Made by a program: the position numbers and the translations under genes. The notes beneath the pieces are model-generated. The model worked only from the letters and a program-made list of their open reading frames with translations, did no database searches and had not been told where the DNA came from. This document shows, piece by piece, positions 1 to 9,710 of a DNA stretch of 64,000 nt. The stretch is from Zygnema cylindricum. Lineage: Eukaryota; Streptophyta; Zygnematophyceae; Zygnematales; Zygnemataceae. The first letter of the stretch is position 1. The number at the start of each line of letters is the position of its first letter. The DNA is taken from NCBI GenBank assembly GCA_037447655.1, contig JBBHKE010002354.1, positions 124,001 to 188,000 on the forward strand, read 5' to 3'.

Positions 1-1369
1 GTTAAGGTTCACACTAAACAAAAAAATCAGAGGTTGCCGACGATCTCAGCCTCAGAATTTCTGGGGGGGAAGAGATCTAGCCGCAGTCTGCAAGCAAGGT
101 CTCACTTTGCTTTTTCTTCAGCTATAGAGGAGCCTCTAACGATCCAAGAGGCCTTCTCATCACTGGAGAGAAATCAATGGATCAAGGTAGCAAAGGATGA
201 AATGAAGTCTATTATGGAGGCACAAACATGGGAGCTGGTGGATCTTCCTCCGGGCAGGAAAACCATTGGCAGCAAATGGGTATTCAAGGTGAAGCTGAAC
301 CCGGACAACACCATCGAAGATATAAGACCAGACTAGTTGCTAAGGGGTATAATCAAAAAGAAGGTATTGACTTTGAGGAAACCTTCTCTCCAGTTTTCAG
401 ATTTCCCACTCTCAGAATTTTCCTAAGTCTAGCGGCTATAGAGAATATGAAAATACAACAAATAGATGTTAAAACTGCCTTTTTGCATGAAGAGTTAAAA
501 GAAACCATTTAAATGAAACAACCTGAAATGTACGTTGATAAGGGAAAGGAGGAATTAGTGTGTAAATTGATGAAATCTTTGTATGGGCTAAAACAAGCCC
601 TGCGTCTGTGGAATCTGAAGTTAGATGAGTTTTTGACTGGGCTAGGTTTTAAAAGAATTAGCTCAGATCATTCTGTAAATGTTCTACAAGGAGAGGATGG
701 GGTAATTTACATTGATATATATGTGGATGATATATTATTAATAAGTTATTCATAGATGAAATAAACCGCATTAAAGCGGCTTTAAGGTCTGAGTTCGACA
801 TGAAGGATCTCGGTGAGGCCAAATACATCTTAGGAATACAGGTAAAAAGAGACAGAAACAAGAGGCTGATTATGTTGACTCGGAAAGTAACAATAGGTAA
901 CATGCTGGAAAGATTTGAAATGAGAGTTGTAAAAGGATCCGTAACTCCTATGGAATTCAAGCAAAAATTAGAAGGAATTGATACAGATTCAGGCATAATG
1001 GTTGGTAGGAGCCTAGAGACAAGGGAGGAAGAGTTTATGGCTTTAAAGCCATATATACAAGTAGTTTCTTATATATTTTATGAATTGTACGAGACCCGAT
1101 ATTGCAGTAGCTATGGGAGTCTTGAGTAGAAGTCTGCAAAATCCTAAAAAGGCAGATTGGGAAGCAGCGAAAAGGGTGTTGAGATATCTTGAAGGAACTT
1201 AAAATCTCAAGCTTGTACTTGGAGGAGGAGAGGTGAAAATACAAACGTGGAGCGATGCCAGCTATGGGGACATGCCAAGCCAGAAATCTACAACTGGTTT
1301 TGTACTTAAGATTGGAGATGGAACTTGCTGCTAGAGTAGCAAATTACAAAAGGTTACAGCTCAATCCAC
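1..1369 (+). pseudogene. Decayed Ty1/copia RT-RNase H fragment (E0, C1 family)
   Basis: The translated pieces match the C1 element at 40.37-41.7 kb in the same order: a short linker before RT (34-336), the RT core (228-512 and 513-755, with 'MYVDKGKEELVCKLMKSLYGL' reduced to recognisable parts and a YVDD box at about 720-735), the '[14 protein letters not shown]' segment (800-1129) and the start of RNase H, with 'TWSDASYGDM' at about 1247-1275. The reading frame is broken several times by stops and indels. The left part lies outside the window. The copy stops at 1369 inside RNase H, where the left LTR of E1 begins, and the missing RNase H end is not found after E1's right LTR. Confidence 0.85.
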
Positions 1370-2709
1370 TGTAATTCTATGGGCTCCATTGCCACACAGA
1401 ATTCGCAGATCAAAAAGAAGCTAATCTAGATAGTGCCGACTCCAAGTTTATACAAACCCAAATGATTGACCCCTTGACAATCAAAACCCAATTACAGCTT
1501 CACCCTTGTGAAATAAGACTTTCTGTGTGCTCAGTTCCACCACAGAATGCAAAGTTAGAATATGAGTTTTGGACACATTCACCCACTTTGACTTTCCCCT
1601 AGAAATGCAGCCACCCTAGCAGGCAAATAGTCTGACCAACTACACCCCTATATAGCTTGGACTCCCCTAAGTCTGCTGCAAAAAGAATCACTGAAAATGG
1701 TCAACTGAATTGATAGTTATGGCTGGCCAAAGTTTGCCATTTATACAAGGTGCTCTCAGGGAGAGGCAGCTACCTACCAGAAATATTCTAAGTCTTAAAA
1801 CCCCTCTCAAAGCCCCCTAGTACTAAGGTACGAACCAATAACAAGACTGTAAAGTAGATAAAGGTATAGGTGCCGGTGTACCTTTTGTACGGCCATCGTA
1901 CGACATGGCCAAAATGTCGACAAGTGCCATTTCCAGATTTGTTCCTACAATCCCTAGAATTCATGCTTCCAAATCTTATCCCTCCACGTGGCGCCAGGTC
2001 AAAAAAACGGTACCGTACAGAAAGTACAGGCGCCGGAGTACTTTCTGTACGGATGTTGTACTTTGATGCTTTGATGTGACATTTGTCACATCCGGATATG
2101 TTATGTTCCGTTCCGGAGATTCTGCAACCTGTAGGATGTCGCCACGTGTCATTGGGAGTGGTGACGTCCGCAAACGCCAAAAAAACCTATTCCGCGATCT
2201 CGGCGTTTATTGCGGCCGTCCGATTTAAACCGGCATTCAATTTTAGCCGTCAAAAATTGGTGTCGGTATTTGTTTCGATAGCGAAACAAATGCGCGGTAT
2301 TCGTTCCGTCCCCGTATCGTAATCGGTACTATATAAAACTGTATCTATGCACTTGAGTATCTATTTTCCGTTAATCGAATTAATCTACGTGTAACAATTT
2401 ATATACTTAACAAACCCTACATAATGTAACACCATTCCTAGACTTAACGGTTAGAGCTACCGGCTACGGGTGACTTGACGGCTAGAAGGGACCAGGATCA
2501 ATTCCTGGGTCCGTCAACATTCTTTTTAGTAAGTCTACATTTATCTATACCTGTCTCTCTGGAGAGCTTAGGCAGCCATGGCTCTAGCTCCCTTTCCAGC
2601 CTTCAGTGACTACAACAAGTGTGGGGGCTTGGAGAAGGGAGTCAGAGGCAGACTGCTTCTACTCTTTTTCTATCCTTATAAAGACCTAGAAAATACTCAA
2701 ATATCAACA
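1370..2709 (-). repeat. E1 left LTR (3' LTR)
   Basis: This 1340-bp LTR is near-identical by eye to 4571-5910. In element orientation, U3 begins at 2709 and the LTR ends at 1370. Visible in it are a TATA-like box on the minus strand near 1740-1748, G-box CACGTG cores near 1985 and 2143, a perfect 15-bp inverted repeat rich in GTAC (2013-2027 with 2038-2052) and an antisense tRNA-like module (2441-2527). Confidence 0.88.
2441..2527 (+). ncRNA. tRNA-like Pol III-type module in E1 left LTR
   Basis: The module reads on the plus strand, antisense to the element. It has a D-arm/A-box-like segment (GACTTAACGGTTAGAGC, from 2441), a T-arm hairpin CCAGG-ATCAATT-CCTGG with a B-box-like core GGATCAATTCC (2495-2505), flanking complementary segments TTGACGG and CCGTCAA, and a run of five T at 2523-2527. 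It is not a canonical tRNA: the anticodon part is too long and no full acceptor stem forms. Whether it is transcribed is unknown. Confidence 0.45.
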
Positions 2710-2720
2710 CTCCCCTTATT
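2710..2720 (-). other. Polypurine tract of E1
   Basis: AATAAGGGGAG on the minus strand lies immediately upstream of the 3' LTR start TGTTGA. This is the expected plus-strand primer position. The same tract (TTAGGGGAG or AAGGGGA) recurs in N, H, C1, M2 and E2. Confidence 0.75.
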
Positions 2721-2727
2721 TTCTAGT

Positions 2728-4614
2728 CTACTTCCTTTCAACTTTTACAAACAAACTAAACAAAACACTCCCTCCTCTTTTTATTTTTTTTTTTTTTTTC
2801 TTTTTTTTTTTCTTTTTTCTTTTAAGAAAAATACTCTCGTATTTAAAACAATGCATTAGATGAAATGAAATAATAATTGCATCACACATTTCATTTAGCA
2901 TCCCACTTATCATAAATTCGAGCAAAGATTTTATCCACCTCATTTCTTTTTCATCCACACTAAATCCACTTTCCCTCTTGCAATTCAAACAACCAGCCCC
3001 ATCTCCAATCTGCAACACACACCCAGATGTTAACCCTTTTACAGGCACACCTTCATAAATGCCATCACTCCCTTTAGTGATGTCAAACCCATTACCCCCA
3101 AAAATTGAACTTTCCTCACTCTCTCCCACGTACAACTTTCCACTCTCACTTTCTAAATTTGTTCCCAATAAATATTTCTCCTCCCCTAAACCTTTCATTA
3201 AATATTCCTCTTCTCCCCTATCCTTTAAAACCCCTTCGAGTTTCACTTCTCCCATTTCCTCGGAATCCGCTGAAGTCTCCCTTTCCAACCAATTTTCTGT
3301 TTCCAAAATATCTATGAAATTATTCTCATTAATTTTATCTTTCCCGTTTTCACTTATGGATCCTAGATCTGACTTTCTCATTTCTAATTCATCCATTTTA
3401 CACTCCTCTCTCTTTACTTCCTTTATACCTCCAAAAGCACACTGTTGCCTTCGTGGAATTTCTGTGTACTTTTCTCTCTTCTCCATTCTACCGATGTGAA
3501 GAAGCTCCAAGATTTCTTCATCCTCTTTCTCCTCTTCCCCTTCTTCCTCCTCATTCACACTCCAACTTCTAAGTTCTTCCAAACAAGGGCATTCCTCCAT
3601 ATAATGACCCGGTTTCCTACAAAAGAAGCAAACACCCTTTTTCAAAGCTCTTCTTTCTTTTCTTCTCCCTCGCTTTCCACCAAAGTTCCGATAAGGTTTA
3701 CCTTTGTCTTTCTTCCTCTCATCACGCTTCCGCTCTTCATCGTCGTTCCTCACATCACGCTTCCGCCAGTCACCACCAGCTGTAAATGCAGTCACCCTTT
3801 CACTTCCCCTACGAAGCTCCAAAGTGCTTTCCCTCACAAGTATTATCCCCATGGTAACGCTCCAAGTCCACGAGGAGCCATCCATTTCCTGCATACGGTA
3901 AATGATGTCTTCGTACTCATCTGGGAGTTTCATTATTAGTGTATTAATCTTTCTCTCCTCAGATTCTACATATCCCGCGCTAGCAAGCTCAACATATAAC
4001 GCAGCAATATCATTGCAAAACTCTATCATGTTACCACCTTTATAAACATAGGCCTCTATTTCTTGTTTTACTAACTGCTGCCTCTGTATAGTCTCACTCT
4101 TATAAATCTGAATTAGTGCTTCCCATATCTCTGAAGACTTCCTTAAGTTTATAAGAGTGATAGCTATAGACTTAGACACGTTTCTAAGTATGAGATGCTT
4201 TGCTATAGTGTTTTTGTAATCCCATATTTTTCTATCATTTTCTTCAGTTTTAATCCCTACAAGTGGTACCATAGCTGAAAGCCTAGCTCCCCTCACCATA
4301 GGTGTCCCTTTGTCCTTCTCCCCCATTTCCCCATCCACGGCAAGGTTTTTCCCTTCACCTTCCGTTGCATCTGAACTCCGGTTGATATTCTGGGCAGCCT
4401 CAGATAATTCTCCGTGGTAAGCTCCTCCAAAGCCAAGTGGCGGACATCTCACTTGTCCCGAAACAATTCCCCATAAGTGCTTCTCGAAAAGCAATCCCTC
4501 CATCGTAAACTCCCAATAAGTGAAGTCTGTTCCATCGAACATAGGCACCCTAGATGGTGGGCCCATAACCTGAAATTCTATGGGCTCCATTGCCACACAG
4601 AATTCGCAGATCAA
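2728..4614 (-). CDS. Gag-derived ORF fused to RT/RNase H relics (E1)
   Basis: This open frame of up to 628 codons begins inside the LTR. The ATG at 4590, giving M-E-P-I-E-F-Q before the PBS-encoded V-M-G-P-P, matches the start in N and is the likelier one. The N-terminal 250 residues are copia-type Gag. A CCHC zinc knuckle (C-X2-C-X4-H-X4-C) lies at about residues 329-342 and is followed by an acidic Glu-rich linker. Where the protease should start, the frame continues into low-similarity remnants: 'MKGLGEEKYLLG' at about residue 470 resembles '[12 protein letters not shown]' of the RT in C1, and later 'LQIGDGAGC' and 'RWIKSLL' resemble RNase H segments. There is no DSG protease, no integrase and no YVDD. 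A lysine run near the C-terminus comes from a homopolymer at 2787-2818. Presumably a structural particle protein that depends on other elements. Confidence 0.75.
   Translation of the reverse strand: MICEFCVAMEPIEFQVMGPPSRVPMFDGTDFTYWEFTMEGLLFEKHLWGIVSGQVRCPPLGFGGAYHGELSEAAQNINRSSDATEGEGKNLAVDGEMGEKDKGTPMVRGARLSAMVPLVGIKTEENDRKIWDYKNTIAKHLILRNVSKSIAITLINLRKSSEIWEALIQIYKSETIQRQQLVKQEIEAYVYKGGNMIEFCNDIAALYVELASAGYVESEERKINTLIMKLPDEYEDIIYRMQEMDGSSWTWSVTMGIILVRESTLELRRGSERVTAFTAGGDWRKRDVRNDDEERKRDERKKDKGKPYRNFGGKRGRRKERRALKKGVCFFCRKPGHYMEECPCLEELRSWSVNEEEEGEEEKEDEEILELLHIGRMEKREKYTEIPRRQQCAFGGIKEVKREECKMDELEMRKSDLGSISENGKDKINENNFIDILETENWLERETSADSEEMGEVKLEGVLKDRGEEEYLMKGLGEEKYLLGTNLESESGKLYVGESEESSIFGGNGFDITKGSDGIYEGVPVKGLTSGCVLQIGDGAGCLNCKRESGFSVDEKEMRWIKSLLEFMISGMLNEMCDAIIISFHLMHCFKYESIFLKRKKKKKKKKKKKIKRGGSVLFSLFVKVERK
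4556..4570 (-). other. Half-tRNA(iMet) primer-binding site of E1
   Basis: On the minus strand GGTTATGGGCCCACC directly follows the LTR end (TTTCA). As I recall the plant initiator tRNA-Met, all 15 positions are complementary to its anticodon-stem-loop segment GGTGGGCCCATAACC, which corresponds to the internal site used by Drosophila copia. The site also lies inside the gag reading frame. Confidence 0.8.
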
Positions 4615-5910
4615 AAGAAGCTAATCTAGATAGTGCCGACTCCAAGTTTATACAAACCCAAATGATTGACCCCTTGACAATCAAAACCCCATTACTGCTT
4701 CACCCCAGTGAAATAAGACTTTTTATGTGCTCAGTTCCACCACAGAATGCAAAGTTAGAATATGAGTTTTGGACACATTCACCAACTTTGACTTTCCCCT
4801 AGAAATGCAGCCACCCTGGCAGGCAAATAGTCTGACCGACTACACCCCTATGTAGCCTGGACTCCCCTGAGTCCGCAGCAAAAAGAATCACTGAAAATGG
4901 TCAACTGAATTGATAGTTATGGCTGGCCAAAGTTTGCCATTTATACAAGGTGCTCTCTTGGAGAGGCAGCTACCTACCAGAAATATTCTAAGTCCTAAAA
5001 CCCCTCTCTAAGCCCCCTATTACTAAGGTACGAACAAATAACAAGACTGTAAAGTACATAAAGGTACAGGTGCCGGTGCACCTTTTGTACGGCCATCGTA
5101 CGACATGGCCAAAATGTCGACAAGTGCCATATCCAGATTTGTTCTTACAATCCCGAGAATTCATGCTTCCAAATCTTATCCCTCCACGTGGCACCAGGTC
5201 AGAAAAACGGTACCGTACAGAAAGTACAGGCGCCAGAGTACTTTCTGTACGGATGTTGTACGATGATGCTTTAATGTGACATTTGTCACATCCTGATATG
5301 TTATGTTCCGTTCCGGAGATTCTGCAACCTGTAGGATGTCGCCACGTGTCATTGGGAGTGGTGATGTCCGCAAACGCCAAAAAAAACCTATTCCGCGATC
5401 TCGGCGTTTATTGCGGCAGTTCGATTTAAATCGGCATTCAATTTTAGCCGTCGAAAATTGGTGCCGGTATTTGTTTCGATAGCGAAACAAATGCGCGGTA
5501 TTCGTTCCGTCCCCGTATCGTAATCCGTACTAAATAAAACTGTATCTATGCATTTGAGTATCTATTTTCCGTTAATCTAATTAATCTATGTGTAACAATT
5601 TATATACTTAACAAACCCTATATAATGTAACACCATTCCTAGACTTAACGGTTAGAGCTACCGGCTACGGAAGACTTGCCGGTTGGAAGAGACCAGGATC
5701 AATTCCTGGGTCCGTCAACATTCTTTTTAGTAAGTCTACATTTATCTATACCTGTCTCTCTGGAGAGCTTAGGCAGCCATGGCTCTAGCTCCCTTTCTAG
5801 CCTTCAGTGACTACAACAAGTGTGGGGGCTTGGAGAAGGGAGTCAGAGGCAGACTGCTTCTACTCTTTTTCTATCCTTCTAAAGACCTAGAAAATACTCA
5901 AATATCAACA
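4571..5910 (-). repeat. E1 right LTR (5' LTR)
   Basis: This is the partner of 1370-2709 with the same length. It carries the same modules: G-boxes near 5185 and 5343, the 15-bp GTAC inverted repeat (5213-5227 with 5238-5252), the tRNA-like module at 5642-5728, and the gag start codon in its last 21 bp on the minus strand. Confidence 0.88.
5642..5728 (+). ncRNA. tRNA-like Pol III-type module in E1 right LTR
   Basis: Same layout as the copy at 2441. The B-box-like core GGATCAATTCC is at 5696-5706 and T5 is at 5724-5728. The outer stem has one mismatch here (TTGCCGG against CCGTCAA). Confidence 0.42.
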
Positions 5911-6588
5911 AGAGGCGTAGGCGAAAATTGTTTTCCATAGCCTTTTTCAACCATGGATTACTCACGGAAGACACCCACAGACTACCCCAAAATAGTTGTG
6001 TTTCAGGCAGCACAAATCACACCACAATAAGTAAAAGTCGTTCAAACTGCCCCAGTATGCAGTATATACTGGACACTATAACCTCCCAAAATTACAGCCA
6101 GATACACAAAGGATTCCACAAGATAGGAGCTCCACAGTTTCCCAAAAAAAGGAAAACAGCTAACAGCTTACCAACCTAGCCAGGTAGACTCCTCACACAA
6201 TTCTACAAAAACAGCAAAACAAAATGAAACTACACACATATATAGTTTCTATATCATAGAACATCCACACAAAGTTTCATATCAAGAAATCAATCAGAGT
6301 GATCACACTGACAGGTCAAAGATGCAGAAAAACAGTTTGTCATTACTTTGATAAACTCACCTGATACTAAAAAGTAAACTAAGTCCTACAATTTATACTC
6401 ACAGAGTCATCTACTGTTTCCTACAATAATCAAGGAACTACACGTGTAACTAAGTACTATACACTAATAAAGACAATGTACGTCAACGGTACGTCTACTG
6501 TACCGGAAGTACGTCCAAAACCCTATTTGTAAATTTTATCCTAATTTAATATTGTAACACTAAAATTAATTCACTATATACAAAATAC
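5911..6588. other. Unassigned stretch between E1 and a palindromic repeat
   Basis: AT-rich sequence with no convincing coding region, RNA gene or repeat copy elsewhere in the window. The longest open frame (5928-6179) shows no recognisable domain. Confidence 0.6.
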
Positions 6589-6734
6589 TAGTGTTGTGTA
6601 TCGGTAAGCATTTACTGATAATCAAAATGGACTTTTTTTCGGGTTCCCGATAATTGATATATTGGTTCGATATATCGTTATCCGTCTTATCGCCGATAAT
6701 TAGCTGATAATATCAGGTACTTATCGGCGATAAC
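6589..6734. repeat. Palindromic repeat related to 43212-43329
   Basis: It begins TAGTGTTGTGTATCGG and contains several inverted TTATCGGCGATAA-type motifs. A diverged relative starts TAGTGTTGTGTATC at 43212. This looks like a short non-autonomous DNA-transposon remnant, but the family is not identified. It ends exactly where the chimeric LTR starts. Confidence 0.4.
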
Positions 6735-7928
6735 TGAAACTCTGAGACCTCCATAAGTCCTCAGAGTGGACAGCTTGTAAGAAGCCTCTAGGATAATCCT
6801 GACCCCTTTGTGTTTCAGCAAAAATAACTGCCACCCTGACAAACAAAAACTCTAACCACCTACACCCCTGTGAAGGCAATACTCCCGTGAGTCGATAGCA
6901 AAAAGAATCTCTGAATTTTCTCCCCTGAGCAGTAAATTATGGAGGGTCAAAGATGACCTTTTGTATAGAAGCTCTCTGGGAGAGAGGGTCATATCTCCTA
7001 ATTTTTCTAAGTCCTAAAACCCCTCTCTAAGCCCCCTATTACTAAGGTACGAACAAATAACAAGACTGTAAAGTACATAAAGGTACAGGTGCCGGTGCAC
7101 CTTTTGTACGGCCATCGTACGACATGGCCAAAATGTCGACAAGTGCCATATCCAGATTTGTTCTTACAATCCCGAGAATTCATGCTTCCAAATCTTATCC
7201 CTCCACGTGGCACCAGGTCAGAAAAACGGTACCGTACAGAAAGTACAGGCGCCGGAGTACTTTCTGTACGGATGTTGTACGATGATGCTTTAATGTGACA
7301 TTTGTCACATCCTGATATGTTATGTTCCGTTCCGGAGATTCTGCAACCTGTAGGATGTCGCCACGTGTCATTGGGAGTGGTGATGTCCGCAAACGCCAAA
7401 AAAACCTATTCCGCGATCTCGGCGTTTATTGCGGCAGTTCGATTTAAACCGGCATTCAATTTTAGCCGTCGAAAATTGGTGCCGGTATTTGTTTCGATAG
7501 CGAAACAAATGCGCGGTATTCGTTCCGTCCCCGTATCGTAATCCGTACTAAATAAAACTGTATCTATGCACTTGAGTATCTATTTCCCGTTAATCGAATT
7601 AATCTACGTGTAACAATTTATATACTTAACAAACCCTATATTATATAACACCATTCCTAGACTTAACGGTTAGAGCTACCGGCTACGGGAGACTTGACGG
7701 TTGGAAGAGACCAGGATCAATTCCTGGGTCCGTCAACATTCTTTTTAGTAAGTCTACATTTATCTATACCTGTCTCTCTGGAGAGCTTAGGCAGCCATGG
7801 CTCTAGCTCCCTTTCCAGCCTTCAGTGACTACAACAAGTGTGGGGGCTTGGAGAAGGGAGTCAGAGGCAGACTGCTTCTACTCTTTTACTATCCTTATAA
7901 AGACCTAGAAAATACTCAAATATCAACA
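6735..7928 (-). repeat. Solo LTR, chimera of the N and E1 families
   Basis: The segment 6735 to about 7010 (U5, R and core promoter in element orientation) follows the N-family LTR, e.g. TGAAACTCTGAGACCTCC as at 20624 and 26667. From about 7005-7016 onward (upstream U3) it is near-identical to the E1 LTR. The switch falls in the shared TCTAAGTCCTA. There is no internal region on either side and no matching 5-bp duplication. It carries the GTAC inverted repeat (7232-7246 with 7257-7271) and the tRNA-like module. Confidence 0.82.
7661..7746 (+). ncRNA. tRNA-like Pol III-type module in the solo LTR
   Basis: The D-arm-like ACTTAACGGTTAGAGC starts at 7661, the B-box-like GGATCAATTCC is at 7714-7724 and T5 is at 7742-7746. 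The outer complementary segments TTGACGG and CCGTCAA are perfect in this copy. Confidence 0.45.
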
Positions 7929-9270
7929 GAACCTACTGCCTCGCTGTTTGCTGGAGCCCACCTGGTTTACAGTTTTTGAGGGCCAACCGCGCACAACATT
8001 GAACACGATCCATGGAGGGACAGCGCTGTGGTCTTGTTTTTATCAACCCAGTCCTTCCGAACAGACACCATTTCAGGAGAGGAGGAGCGTGTTGGCAAAA
8101 GAGCGCGAAGTTACTTATGGATGGGAGGTTCCCTTATTCGTCTCCTCGCAGATGGAAGTCATCGGCATGTTCCTCGGCCGATTGAACACCTATCACTTAT
8201 CGATCAGATTCATACTGATCTGGGACATTATGGTACTAAACGGACTTTGAGTTTGGTACAGGCACGTTATTGGTGGTCAAGCATGCAGGCGGATGTTGCG
8301 GCCGTGTTACAAGGATGTAGCACCTGTGATCGGTTGCGACCCTCCTTCTCTATCCGTCAGACTACACTTCAACCTTTGCCTATCCGAGGTCTTTTCTACA
8401 AGTGGTCGTGTGATCTAGCCGGTCCTTTTCCCGTCTCGTGAAGGGGCAAGCAATACCTTATGATCATCATCGAGAAATTCAGCAAATGGGTGGAAGTTGT
8501 CGCCCTCCCTCACAAAACTGCCAAACTCACCACCGCAACTTTCAAGGAACATGTGCTCCTCCGGTATGGAGCTCCGGCAGAAGTCCTTACGGACCAGGGA
8601 ACTGAGTTTCGTGGCGAATTTCAGGAAATGCTAGACGAGGCGTTGATCGATCACCACCGGACAAGTCGAGATCATCCCCAGGTAGACGGTTTGGTTGAGA
8701 GGGCGGTGCAAACATTTAAGCGAGCCCTGCGTAAACATTGCTCGGAGAAAAAACCCTAAAAAACCCTAAAAAACCCAGATTACTGTGTGAGATGAATCTT
8801 TGGGTTATATTGTCATGGGTTATCCCATGTCTGTACAGGCCAGCTTAGCAAATTTCAGTCCCTATTATGTGTTATTTGGTCGACAACCATTGCTCGGTAG
8901 GAAGATACAGAAAGCTGCTAGTTTTCCTTTGCCGCTTATGTCGGATTCCTTTTTTTTGGAAGAACTAACCAATCGGGCTTTGCCTTTTGCTAGGGAAATT
9001 CCAATGGCCTTTGAAAAATTGCAGATTGTTCAACATCGCGACTCCTTACGGTTTGCAACAACTCGCAGCGGCAGTTACCGACCACAACAAAAACCATATC
9101 GGGTGGGGGATTATGTATATTTGCGTCGTCAAACATTTGACACATTTGACACGGATGTCTCATCTCACATATTGAGGATTACCAAGATCGACTCCAATGG
9201 ATTATTAAGCCTGAGGGCCGACCACGAGACTTTCTTGAGAACATTGAAAAAATTGTGCTCCTGCTACTTA
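7929..9270 (+). pseudogene. Ty3/gypsy integrase remnant
   Basis: The piece at 8028-8441 carries the integrase zinc-binding H-H-C-C pattern ('GHYGTK', 'YWWSSM', then C-S-T-C). After an in-frame TGA near 8440, 8460-8759 carries the catalytic core: first acidic position changed ('IIIEKFSKW' where Asp is usual), 'LTDQGTEF' with the second Asp, and 'GLVERAVQTFK' with the Glu. The piece 8800-9270 has the C-terminal 'SPYYVLFGRQP' motif. A telomere-like CCCTAAAA run at 8748-8776 interrupts the frame. No RT, RNase H or gag of this element is seen upstream, where the solo LTR ends at 7928. Not functional. Confidence 0.82.
8748..8776 (+). repeat. Short CCCTAAA-like repeat in the integrase remnant
   Basis: Two and a half units of CCCTAAAAAA lie within the broken integrase frame. 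They resemble, but do not match exactly, the plant telomere repeat CCCTAAA. Confidence 0.6.
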
Positions 9271-9497
9271 CGATATCTCTCACGGTATGGATCCGTGGCG
9301 GATGATGCGGCAACCAGAGTGTCGGTTATTAATGGCGGTTTGGCGGAAGCAGCGATGCTCTCGCAGCTATTGCGATCTAAGTTTCACATGGAATGCTTGG
9401 TCCCACCTTTGCACTCTATTCGGTGGGCGAGTGGTTTTGCCATGGATGTCACAGCACGTCTGTTGTCCTTCGGCTCCCTTGCATGCTAAGAGGCTGG

Positions 9498-9710
9498 GGA
9501 TTCCATCCTTTTTCTCTCTCGCCCTACCAAACTTGTGGTTGTACTTTTAATTGTTTGATTGTTTTCTTGAGCCGATTCATTAATATTTTGGATGTTATAT
9601 ATTCTTTGTCCTCCGGGTTTTGCATACATATGTGCGGTCCATACCTTTTTGGCAACGCTAATTGGGTGTGATGCATGTCATTTCACGTTTGTATGCTCAT
9701 GCACGACAAC
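9498..9710 (+). repeat. Direct repeat copy A
   Basis: Similar over its whole length to 10659-10873, with scattered substitutions and small indels. Confidence 0.75.

Larger units (their letters stand above)
1370..5910 (-). mobile_element. E1: non-autonomous copia-derived LTR element with a Gag-relic ORF
   Basis: Two LTRs of about 1340 bp (1370-2709 and 4571-5910) flank a short 1861-bp internal region. On the minus strand the LTR starts TGTTGATATT and ends near TTTCA. A half-tRNA primer-binding site follows the 5' LTR (4556-4570) and a polypurine tract precedes the 3' LTR (AATAAGGGGAG, 2710-2720). The internal region holds one long ORF and no protease, integrase or working RT. The two flanks do not share a 5-bp duplication (TCCAC on the left, AGAGG on the right), so ectopic recombination may have replaced one side. 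The architecture resembles gag-only (TR-GAG) elements described in plants. Confidence 0.85.

Noticed and set aside
1788-2180. 130-codon open frame conserved in three LTR copies (also 4988-5380 and 7007-7399)
   Set aside because: It lies in U3, both strands are open there, and the copies are nearly identical as DNA, so conservation of the frame carries no extra information.
3059-3939. Plus-strand frames opposite the E1 Gag ORF
   Set aside because: They are antisense shadows of the minus-strand Gag-derived ORF, with no domain of their own.
8748-8776. Interstitial telomere
   Set aside because: Only about two and a half imperfect units; too short to call more than a small repeat.
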